The notes beneath the pieces were generated by a model. It made no database searches. It was not told where the DNA came from and was given only the letters and a program-made list of their open reading frames with translations. From the NCBI GenBank assembly GCA_049511715.1, contig JBEKXU010000031.1, positions 16,366 to 80,365 of the forward strand: DNA of 64,000 bases, written 5' to 3'. Below, piece after piece: positions 45,647 to 52,389 of this stretch (its first letter is position 1; each line of letters begins with the position of its first letter). Both the position numbers and the translations under genes were made by a program. The stretch comes from JBEKHT01 sp049511715. Its GTDB lineage: Bacteria > Chloroflexota > Anaerolineae > Anaerolineales > RBG-16-64-43.

Positions 45647-45676
45647 ATTCTACTCTTTCCGTGCCTGAGCGGTCAA
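45647..45676 (-). promoter_or_regulatory. leaderless promoter of the ttuB operon
   Basis: On the minus strand TTGACC (45676-45671), an 18-nt spacer, TAGAAT (45652-45647), then 6 nt to the GTG start codon at 45640. Predicted +1 coincides with the G of GTG. Confidence 0.75.
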
Positions 45677-45850
45677 CATCCGAATTGGCAGAACGGCCCT
45701 TCCGAGGCACCATGAGAAGATGATTCCCCCCGAAAGACCAAGTTTCCCGCTTCGTGCGGACCCTGCCCGGATCGCATCCGGCACAGGGAGGTAGTGTTTT
45801 ACCTCTTGTACCTAGAGGCACAAGTCTTACCCCGGAGGCCCCGATTTGCC

Positions 45851-46699
45851 ATGGCTAAAGTCGTCCTGGTCACCGACAGCACCGCCTACATGCCGAAGGA
45901 ATTGATCGACCGATACAAGATCCGCGTAGCTCCGCAAGTGCTGATCTGGGGGAACGAAACCTTTCTGGACGGCGTGGACATTCTCCCCGACGAGTTCTAC
46001 AGACGCCTCAAGACGGCCAAGCTGATGCCCTCCACCGGTCAGGTGACCCCAAAAACCATGCTGGATATCTTTGGCCCGATCCTCGACGCAGGGGACGAGG
46101 TCCTGGGCATCTTCATCAGTAGCAAACTCTCCGGGACCTTGGCTTCTGCCGACTTGGCCAGCGAGGAGCTCGGGAAAGAAAAGATCGAGGTGATTGATTC
46201 CACCACGACCTCGATGGCCATGGGCTTCCAGATTCTGGCCGCGGCCCGTGCGGTTGAGAAGGGAGCCAACTTGAGGGAAGCGGCGGAGGTGGCCAGACAA
46301 ACCATCAGTCACACCGGCGTCGCGTTTACGGTGGACACGCTCGAATTCCTCCAGCGGGGTGGACGGATTGGAGCCGCCGCTCGCTATCTGGGCTCGGCTT
46401 TGAACCTGAAGCCGATCCTGGAAATTCGGGGGGGCCAGGTTGAGCCGATCGAGCGGGTTCGCGCCAAGGGCAAGGCTCTGGATCGGATGCTCGACATCAT
46501 CGAGGAGAGGATTGCCGGGCGGACCCCTGTCCGGCTTTCGGCTATCCACGTCCTGGCCGAAGAAGAGGCCAACATCATCCTGGAGAAGGCCGTGGCCCGC
46601 TTTCACCCTGTGGAGAGCTACATGGCGATTGTCAGCCCCGTGGTCGGAACGCACGCCGGCCCCGGGACGGTTGGCCTGGCCTTCTGCGCAGGGGTTTGA
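45851..46699 (+). CDS. DegV family fatty-acid-binding protein
   Basis: A 282-residue DegV protein, the fatty-acid-binding partner of the FakA kinase in other bacteria. It has KVVLVTDSTAYMPKELIDRYKIRVAPQVLIWGNETFLDGVDI, STGQVTPKTM, the conserved SSKLSGTLASA (Ser contacts the carboxylate), VIDSTTTSMAMG, VDTLEFLQRGGRIGAAARYLGSALNLKPIL and the closing HAGPGTVGLAF. The ATG at 45851 matches family starts; the frame is open to 45794. A GGAGG lies about 12 nt upstream. It is divergent from the ttuB operon and followed by a good terminator. No fakA gene is near. Confidence 0.9.
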   Translation: MAKVVLVTDSTAYMPKELIDRYKIRVAPQVLIWGNETFLDGVDILPDEFYRRLKTAKLMPSTGQVTPKTMLDIFGPILDAGDEVLGIFISSKLSGTLASADLASEELGKEKIEVIDSTTTSMAMGFQILAAARAVEKGANLREAAEVARQTISHTGVAFTVDTLEFLQRGGRIGAAARYLGSALNLKPILEIRGGQVEPIERVRAKGKALDRMLDIIEERIAGRTPVRLSAIHVLAEEEANIILEKAVARFHPVESYMAIVSPVVGTHAGPGTVGLAFCAGV

Positions 46700-46787
46700 C
46701 CCAACATCAGCAACCGGTCCACGGCAAGGCCAGGGATTGGTGAGAAGGGGCTCCAGTCTGCTCCTTTTGCCGAGCGCATTCCCAATG

Positions 46788-46811
46788 GCGCCCTCCGCCT
46801 TCGGAGGGCGC
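46788..46811 (+). terminator. terminator of degV
   Basis: A perfect 10-bp stem (46788-46797 with 46802-46811), 4-nt loop CCTT, followed by TTTGGTACTT. About 90 nt past the degV stop. Confidence 0.75.
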
Positions 46812-46968
46812 TTTGGTACTTGGGGACCCGACCCAAGCAGAATCATAGGGGAAAGTCAGCGCTGAGATGGGTCGCCCAATGAGATCGTATCGCGAGGCTT
46901 GCAAACTCCGAGTGCTCGTGAGAGCGTCTTCGTCTCAATGGAGAACAGCACAATGCCCACAACGCCAG

Positions 46969-47544
46969 TACGAAGGGGCCACGCGCCCCAGTTACAGCAC
47001 CTGGCACCAGTTTGTCAGCTCGCTCAGCCTGGGCCCCCTCAGGGGTTAATGCAAGTCACCAACTTCATGGTGCAGGGTGCTCGTGCTCTGCGTTGCCATC
47101 GGGCTCAGACAAGTGCTCCCCGACGGCAACAGCTCCACTTGGGGACCCCTCCTGCTGGGCGCATTTGGGCTCTGCCCCATCGGCGCCGGACTGTCCAGGC
47201 CTGATCCTCTTCCAGGTTACCCACCGGGAGCGCCAATCACCACAACTCTTCACGGGTTCCCGCACATACTCCTGAGTCTCATCGCCTTCGCCTCGCTGGT
47301 TGCAGCCTGCGTCGTGCTTGCCCGCCGGTTCGCCGGAGATTCCGCCTAGCGGGCCTGGCTCTTCTATTCCATTGCGACCGCGATCCTGGTTACCCTATTC
47401 TTCATTGCTGCCGATCTGGCTGCTTCCACCAACCCAAACGGGCGGGCGGGCCTCTTTCAGAGACTCTCAATCGTCATTGGCTGGGTCGGGGTCGCACTTC
47501 TTGCGTTGCGGCTGATGAGCCAAGAGGCTCCCGTCAGTCGATAA
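46969..47544 (+). pseudogene. DUF998 membrane protein, frameshifted with an amber stop
   Basis: A DUF998-family gene that can only be read by switching frames. EGATRPSYSTWHQFVSSLSLGP (from 46969) ends at a TAA (47047). PQGLMQVTNFMVQG is in the next frame. VLVLCVAIGLRQVLPDG...HGFPHILLSLIAFASLVAACVVLARRFAGD returns to the first frame and meets TAG at 47347. The sequence then continues, same frame, RAWLFYSIATAILVTLFFIAADLAAS...LFQRLSIVIGWVGVALLALRLM to TAA at 47542. The first membrane helix is missing. Two frameshifts, an internal stop and truncation make it a pseudogene. Confidence 0.82.
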
Positions 47545-47881
47545 GAAGCGCATGCTTGGATCACGAGCGCCAACCGTCCGAGCGCCATTGCGGCATCCCC
47601 CGGAGTCAACCGAGACCGGGAGTCAACGGGTGACCATAGCTGCCGCCCATCCAGACACGCCGCAAATGCTTCCAGAGTGACGGCCCGCCAACTCCCTGGC
47701 TAGCCCCTTTGCCGTCTCCCAATCGGTTTGGCCACAGCTTTTTCGTGGAATACCGAGCCTTGGACGGGCCGGGATCACCCCCTGTCTCTCCGCATTCTTG
47801 CAACAAATCCCATTGCATTTGATGCCTTGACGGAACGGACTGAGGAAGATAAAATTCACTCGCTTCGAAAGAATAAATCGT
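47545..47881. other. intergenic upstream of tRNA
   Basis: 337 bases. Contains the tRNA promoter at 47827-47855. No gene recognised. Confidence 0.45.
47827..47855 (+). promoter_or_regulatory. sigma-70 promoter of the initiator tRNA
   Basis: TTGACG (47827-47832), exactly 17 nt, TAAAAT (47850-47855). The predicted start is near 47862, 20 nt before the tRNA. Confidence 0.8.
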
Positions 47882-47953
47882 TGCGGGGTAGAGCAGTGGC
47901 AGCTCGTCGGGCTCATAACCCGGAGGTCGCTGGTTCGAGTCCAGCCCCCGCTA
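47882..47953 (+). tRNA. initiator tRNA-fMet (CAT)
   Basis: A complete cloverleaf: acceptor GCGGGG pairs with CCCCGC and position 1 is unpaired with 72 (T-T), as in initiators. The D stem is GAGC/GCTC with loop AGTGGCA. The anticodon arm has three G-C pairs (GGG/CCC) around CTCATAA with anticodon CAT. The T arm is GCTGG-TTCGAGT-CCAGC. CCA is not encoded fully (CCT follows A73). The 1-72 mismatch and the three G-C pairs identify fMet rather than elongator Met. Promoter and terminator frame it as a single transcription unit. Confidence 0.95.
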
Positions 47954-47962
47954 CCTTAAGGC

Positions 47963-47990
47963 AAAACCGAGGCATTTGAGCCTCGGTTTT
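47963..47990 (+). terminator. terminator of the initiator tRNA
   Basis: An 11-bp stem (47963-47973 with 47980-47990), loop ATTTGA, whose 3' arm ends in TTTT. It lies 9 nt after the tRNA. Confidence 0.85.
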
Positions 47991-48060
47991 GATTCATTCA
48001 ACGGGATTGTAGACCGTCAAACACCAGCGAAATTCCCCAGATTCAAAGTGGATACGTGGT

Positions 48061-48110
48061 TTGCCAGCTCGTCGGGCTCGTAACCGCTCGATCGTTGGTC
48101 CCTCTCCTAA
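48061..48110 (+). pseudogene. degenerate tRNA-like sequence
   Basis: CAGCTCGTCGGGCTC at 48065-48079 is identical to 47900-47914 of the intact tRNA; one base then differs and TAACC follows. The downstream T-arm part is eroded (GTTGGTCCCTCTCC). There is no acceptor stem. Probably a decayed copy or partial duplication of the fMet tRNA. Confidence 0.6.
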
Positions 48111-48513
48111 CCATAAGGGGTCAGATTCCATGCCGACCTCGGATTGTCGGGTCGGTAGCCTGGAGATCCCCCATTCAACTCTAGAGGGCGTACTCTCCCG
48201 CGCTGCTAGCCTGTCCGGGCTCGAGCCTCCTCACCTCTGTGGTTTTCCACCTCAGACTTGCTAGGATGCGGCCCTTGATTTGTACAGGACTGACCTCACG
48301 CCTTAGCGCAGGTTCCACTCAGACATTGGCGCCCTATACATCGAGTCTCGGCCGTAACTACGCCCGGGTGCCAGTCACCAGATGCAGCGGGCCCGCCCGG
48401 GTTTGAATCCCTGAGCCAGAACTGTTCACATCTGGTTAACCGGTCCCCGCCAAGCAAATGGGCCCCACCATCGGTGAAGCCCATCCGGACGACCAGACAT
48501 CTCCGAAACCGAA
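48111..48513. other. intergenic with a possible tRNA T-arm relic
   Basis: No gene. CCGGG-TTTGAAT-CCCTG at 48397-48413 has the form of a tRNA T arm with one mismatched pair, but no cloverleaf around it. Confidence 0.3.
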
Positions 48514-48660
48514 CTAGATGGAATTTACGATATTGCTAAAGACGTTACCAATGGCCGGGCCGAGCAGGGACAAGATCACGATCACAACAACCGCAACAAG
48601 GACAAGAATCAACGCATACTCTACGAGTCCCTGACCCTTTTGGCGAATGCGTCTGAACAT
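48514..48660 (-). CDS. Flp-type pilin (small TadE/Flp subunit)
   Basis: A 48-residue protein: MFRRIRQKGQGLVEYALILV, then a continuous hydrophobic stretch VAVVVIVILSLLGPAIGNVF and a short tail. The basic leader ending in G, the Glu five residues into the mature part (GLVEYA) and the single helix are hallmarks of Flp pilins processed by a TadV-type prepilin peptidase. The ribosome-binding site AAGGAGGTG is perfect and 5-6 nt from the ATG at 48660. A consensus TATAAT lies 47 nt upstream of the ATG. No tad secretion gene is in the window, so this pilin is an orphan here. Confidence 0.82.
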   Translation of the reverse strand: MFRRIRQKGQGLVEYALILVLVAVVVIVILSLLGPAIGNVFSNIVNSI

Positions 48661-48706
48661 GTTGTCACCTCCTTCCTTTCGGGATTAGGCCCTTTCGTCG
48701 ACAGTC

Positions 48707-48712
48707 ATTATA
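48707..48712 (-). promoter_or_regulatory. -10 element of the Flp pilin gene
   Basis: Perfect TATAAT on the minus strand. The -35 region (GGTCGA, about 17 nt upstream) is poor. Confidence 0.5.
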
Positions 48713-49055
48713 GGATCGCATCTCCCTGCTCGACCTTGCAGATTGCGTACCGAACACGTGCAGGCACGCAGGACACAGACCCCCGAGTCATTAGCCCGGA
48801 ATCTGGTCGTTCGAGTGCATCCGCCGCAACGAGGACGGGGGACCAAATCCATTCGAGTCTCGGCCCTTTCCTTCCGGACTCGTGACCAGGGGGTCCAAGG
48901 TTCCAGTCCTGGGCGCGCCCCCTCCCCAACCATTGCCCACCGACACACGCTTGCCCATGACGTTTCGCCCGGTTCTTCCACCGTACGGCATCTTGTGGTG
49001 CGGTTCTCGATCACTACAGGGAAAACAACTTCCCTAGGCTACATTCTTTGGAAGA
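48713..49055. other. intergenic with two tRNA-like relics
   Basis: 48785-48830 keeps TCAT, CCCGGA and the TTCGAGT T-loop in the order of the fMet tRNA. 48872-48933 has CTCGTGACC, a T-arm-like CAAGG-TTCCAGT-CCTGG and ends in CCAACCA. Both have too many mismatches to fold well. No protein gene recognised. Confidence 0.4.
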
Positions 49056-49058
49056 GCG

Positions 49059-49442
49059 CTGCGATTTCTGATTCGCGTTCGGGGCAGCAAGTGCGACCAC
49101 GAACGCGCTCGAGTCGCTGAGGTATGCTTCATCGAAGCCCTCAAGATGCCCAACCATGCTCCAAAGGCCAACGCTGTCTGCGAACGATTCCTAGAGAGCG
49201 TCACGAGAGAATGCCTCGATCACATCCTGCTTGTCGGGGACAGCCAACTTCATGTAGTGATCAAGGAATACGTCGAATACTTCAATCGCGCACGACCCCA
49301 CCAGGGCATTCGGCAGAAGATTCCTGAGGGGAACGTGTCCCACCCAGACTGCCCGAAACGGGGAAGGCTCATCACGGTTCCAGTCCTCAACGGATTGCAT
49401 CACGACTACAGGAACGATGTGCGAGCCGGAAGTCCCCGATAA
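49059..49442 (+). pseudogene. transposase remnant (integrase-core, IS481/IS3-like)
   Basis: The C-terminal part of an integrase-core transposase: LRFLIRVRGSKCDHERARVAEV...MPNHAPKANAVCERFLESVTRECLDHILLVGD, then VIKEYVEYFNRARPHQGIRQKIPEG and the tail VPVLNGLHHDYR. The catalytic Asp normally in RFLIRDxDSK is replaced (RVRGSK), while the Glu region ERFLESVTRECLDH remains. The N-terminal HTH and first Asp are missing and no terminal inverted repeats were found. An immobile relic. Confidence 0.75.
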
Positions 49443-49496
49443 TCTCGGACGGGGTTTCCGGCCAGCACAGCCTAAACCACCTAGATCTGACTAAAG

Positions 49497-50165
49497 TCAT
49501 GGTGCATTCCTTTCTCTCGAGTCGCAAGGGGCAGGTAAGCGGGCAAGGATTCTCGCCAGAAGAGGGTCGCGGCGTGATCTCCCATACACCTCCTTGTAGA
49601 TCGAGGTGATGTACCTCCTAGGTGGTACCGGCGGACTGGGATTGTCTTGCTGGTCGAAAGGAAGCCACATCAAGAGCATGGGGACAGCACCTGGTCCTGC
49701 AAGGCTCGGCATCGCATACGGGGTCGCGTCGGGAAGCTGGACAGCCCCGTTCCTCTCGTAGAATAGCAAGCGCCTCATATTCTGTGACGGCATATTCTCC
49801 CGATGCCTGACCAAGGGCCGGACCTCAAGGAGGAGCCCGCAGGCTCCTGGATAGAGGTGTGCCTCTCGGAGTGTTGCTCGGAGGAGCTTTGTCCCAATCC
49901 CCTGTCCGCGAATGTCATTGCGGACCGCGAGATAGTCAAGGAACACCGCTGGGGTGGAACGCAATGGCGTGATAAGGGCGAAGCCTAGTACGCTGGACTC
50001 GAGCTTGGCAAGTACTAGGGTGCTCTTGCACGACGCAAGTGCCGCCTCGATAGCACCGAATGGTACCCTCTCCTGCAATCGGAAACTAGACGCGTAGATA
50101 CGCTGAAACTGTCGAGCTATAGGTCCGTCGATGGAGCTGGGAGTCGTGAATGAGAGGCGCGCCAC
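49497..50165 (-). CDS. GNAT-family N-acetyltransferase
   Basis: A protein of about 222 residues with a GNAT core: ARQFQRIYASSFRLQERVPFGAIEAAL, the strand STLVLAKLESSVLGFALITPL, then YLAVRNDIRGQGIGTKLLRATLREA, where R-x-x-G-Q-G-I-G is the acetyl-CoA pyrophosphate loop. A non-core C-terminal part (about 150-222) is Pro-rich then basic. The start at GTG 50165 has AAGGAAG 7 nt upstream; a TTG at 50192 is an alternative. Codon use is visibly less G+C-biased than the neighbours. With the adjoining transposase relic this hints at acquisition by transfer. Substrate unknown. Confidence 0.78.
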   Translation of the reverse strand: MARLSFTTPSSIDGPIARQFQRIYASSFRLQERVPFGAIEAALASCKSTLVLAKLESSVLGFALITPLRSTPAVFLDYLAVRNDIRGQGIGTKLLRATLREAHLYPGACGLLLEVRPLVRHRENMPSQNMRRLLFYERNGAVQLPDATPYAMPSLAGPGAVPMLLMWLPFDQQDNPSPPVPPRRYITSIYKEVYGRSRRDPLLARILARLPAPCDSRERNAP

Positions 50166-50305
50166 AGGAGCTTCCTTAGCGAAGGCGGACAACGGCCAGC
50201 CCCCGATGACAAGGGTCTTCTCCTAGCCGCCTGACGGCGCGGTTCTGCCGCGGATATCAAGGCGCCTGTTAGACGGGGGCGGCTCTATTCTGCTTGGTCC
50301 CTGCC

Positions 50306-51409
50306 CTAGGCCTCCAGATGATACGTGTGGAAGGGGTTCTCGCACGGGTTGCCCCAGGCGATGTGCATCTCGCGGGCGGTCAGGTCGATCACCATGGCAG
50401 TGATGGTCTTCTCCCGGGCCAGCGGGTTGTCGTCCTCCACGGCGTGATTGCAGATCGCGTTGGGGAAATTGACATGGTCGCGCTGGATGGCCTGCAGAGT
50501 TTTGAGGGTGTGCTGGCCCTCGCGTTTGACCAGCCGCAGGGCGCGGAAGTAGCGCACGCGGGAGGCAATCAGATCTTCCTCGCTGCGCTCGACCTCCTGC
50601 ATGGCCGGCGTCAGGTAATGGTTGGTGTGCACGATATACCCGTCCTCTCCGTACAGGATGGCAAAATGATGGGCGGAAACCTCCACCGAGTACAGTTCGC
50701 CGCTCTCGTGGGCCAGCAGGTGGTTGTAGCCGGCAGCGCGCTGGGCCGAAAGGATGGAGCGGATGGCTTGGTCCGGCCTCTTGCTCGCCAGCACGGCGCG
50801 TGAGACCACGACCCGCGGGGTGCCGATGCGGGAATCGTTGGGAAAGACCGAATCGCAAAGCTGGGCGATGCCGTAGGCATTGAACCCGATGTTGGGCAGC
50901 AGGCAGCCGTAAGTCATGGCTAGGAAAGGGCACCCGTTCTTGGGCGTGGCGTGGATGATGAACACGTCATCCTCGTCCTCCGGTACCCAATCCTCGTTGT
51001 GCGCCAGCAGGACGTGACCGTTCGCGCTACGGTCATGGTCGACCGCGAAGCTCGTGCAGCGAGTCAGCTGCAGGGCATCCTCCGTCAGCGCTTCCATGCA
51101 GTTGACCACGGCCACATCCTCGAAGGCAACATTGGCCCCCTCGGCGATGCCGGTAAGTTCCTCCTCATACTGGGGGTAGCACTCCTGGGCGAACGGGGTG
51201 TATTTGTGGGCCTGGATCCGGGCCCCCTCCCAGGTCAATTGGACCTGATCATACGAGCTGGCGAGCAGATTGCGTACACTCTCGATGCTGTGCTGGACCT
51301 GTTTGCGGCAGGCTTCACCGATCTGGCGTCCCATCTCGCGGTGCGTGCCCGAGATGCGGACCAGCGGCGGCGGATTGGGATGATGAGGGACCTTGGTTCC
51401 TGTAGCCAT
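50306..51409 (-). CDS. C45-family autoproteolytic acyltransferase/hydrolase
   Basis: A 367-residue Ntn-hydrolase of the peptidase C45 / acyl-CoA:6-aminopenicillanic-acid acyltransferase family. The nucleophile Cys118 is in TRCTSFAVDHD, at which the precursor would cut itself. Family features are GTHREMGRQIGEACR, the AEGANVAFEDVAVVNCMEAL helix, LLAHNEDWVPEDEDD, GFNAYGIAQLCDS and the late NHAVEDDNPLAREKTITAMVIDLTAREMHIAWGNPCENPF. Such enzymes hydrolyse or transfer amide-linked acyl groups; the substrate here is unknown. Start ATG 51409 with GGGAG upstream. Monocistronic. Confidence 0.88.
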   Translation of the reverse strand: MATGTKVPHHPNPPPLVRISGTHREMGRQIGEACRKQVQHSIESVRNLLASSYDQVQLTWEGARIQAHKYTPFAQECYPQYEEELTGIAEGANVAFEDVAVVNCMEALTEDALQLTRCTSFAVDHDRSANGHVLLAHNEDWVPEDEDDVFIIHATPKNGCPFLAMTYGCLLPNIGFNAYGIAQLCDSVFPNDSRIGTPRVVVSRAVLASKRPDQAIRSILSAQRAAGYNHLLAHESGELYSVEVSAHHFAILYGEDGYIVHTNHYLTPAMQEVERSEEDLIASRVRYFRALRLVKREGQHTLKTLQAIQRDHVNFPNAICNHAVEDDNPLAREKTITAMVIDLTAREMHIAWGNPCENPFHTYHLEA

Positions 51410-52389
51410 ACGCACGCTCCCTTCCTACCGAGGAAATTCTATCATTGGCTCCGGGAAAACAAGAAAAGAACCGCACCATGAATTGGGCCCTGTAGAAGAC
51501 ATATAGGGCAACAAGCCCCCCTGTGGCTTAGGTCGACAAACATTTTGTCTGCCCAAACTGGCCGTCTCCTTCCACGCGCAAGATGCAACACGGCGCCACG
51601 CAACCGGGTGGTCACCAGAGAGCCTCCTCCGCACCTCCCCCAAGTGGGGGAGGAAAACACCGCCCAACAGACGGATGCCGCCGCCGAGCGTTCATCCTAA
51701 AATACTAGGCTGTTGCATCTACCTCCACACTCGAGGCGCCTCACTCATTCGCATCACAAAAGTGTCCGCCATGCCATGAAGGGCACAGCCGAGAAGGCCA
51801 ACACACTAATTCATCTATCACCGAAAGACTCACAGGCGTTGCCGCCCCTCGTTCGAGGCGCCCAAGGATAGGATTCGTATAGTGCATCTCGAGACGGGAA
51901 GGATCACTCACCGCAACCCATTTTGCAGTAAAATGCTGGCGCATTCGTCCCAAGAGGTCGAAGAACAAAAGCACTCGGAAGTCGGTAGGCTGAGAGTATT
52001 GAAGCCAGCCACGATGCCTTCAAAGCCTCGCAGGAACACGAATACGGCAGCTCCCAAGATCTTCCCCCATAAACCCAAAGGCCGGCTCCTGATTCAAGTG
52101 AAGTTCGCCAGCAGCCCCCACCCAGCGGGCGAAGAAAAAGTGATCCAATGCAATAACCCTGACCCCCTCCAAGCAGAAGCGGATAGTAATCCGCTCATGT
52201 CTACAATTCCCCCCTCAGTTAATCAAAACCCAGACAGCATTCTTCATATATCTGTCGGCCAATATCTCGGCCGTCCACAGGGCAACGTGTTAGCAGCTTG
52301 AGTTCAGCGAAGGAGGATTCCTTCCGGTGAACACTACAGGCTGATGAGATCCCTACAGAACCCAATCCAACCCAATCAGGAGATAGCCC
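51410..52389. other. long intergenic region of lower G+C
   Basis: 980 bases, visibly richer in A+T than the flanks. A 139-codon plus-strand frame (51882-52301) has unbiased composition, no ribosome-binding site and no recognised family, so it is not called. It should contain the promoter of the decarboxylase cluster. Confidence 0.35.

Noticed and set aside
15384..47544. All frameshifts being sequencing errors
   Set aside because: Possible for the single-C event at 21996, but the exact 8-bp duplication, the lost metal ligands in the PHP relic, the truncated phosphoketolase and the multi-lesion DUF998 and ICMT genes point to real decay.
51882..52301. 139-codon plus-strand frame in the lower-G+C gap
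   Set aside because: GTG start without a ribosome-binding site, unbiased composition, no family recognised.
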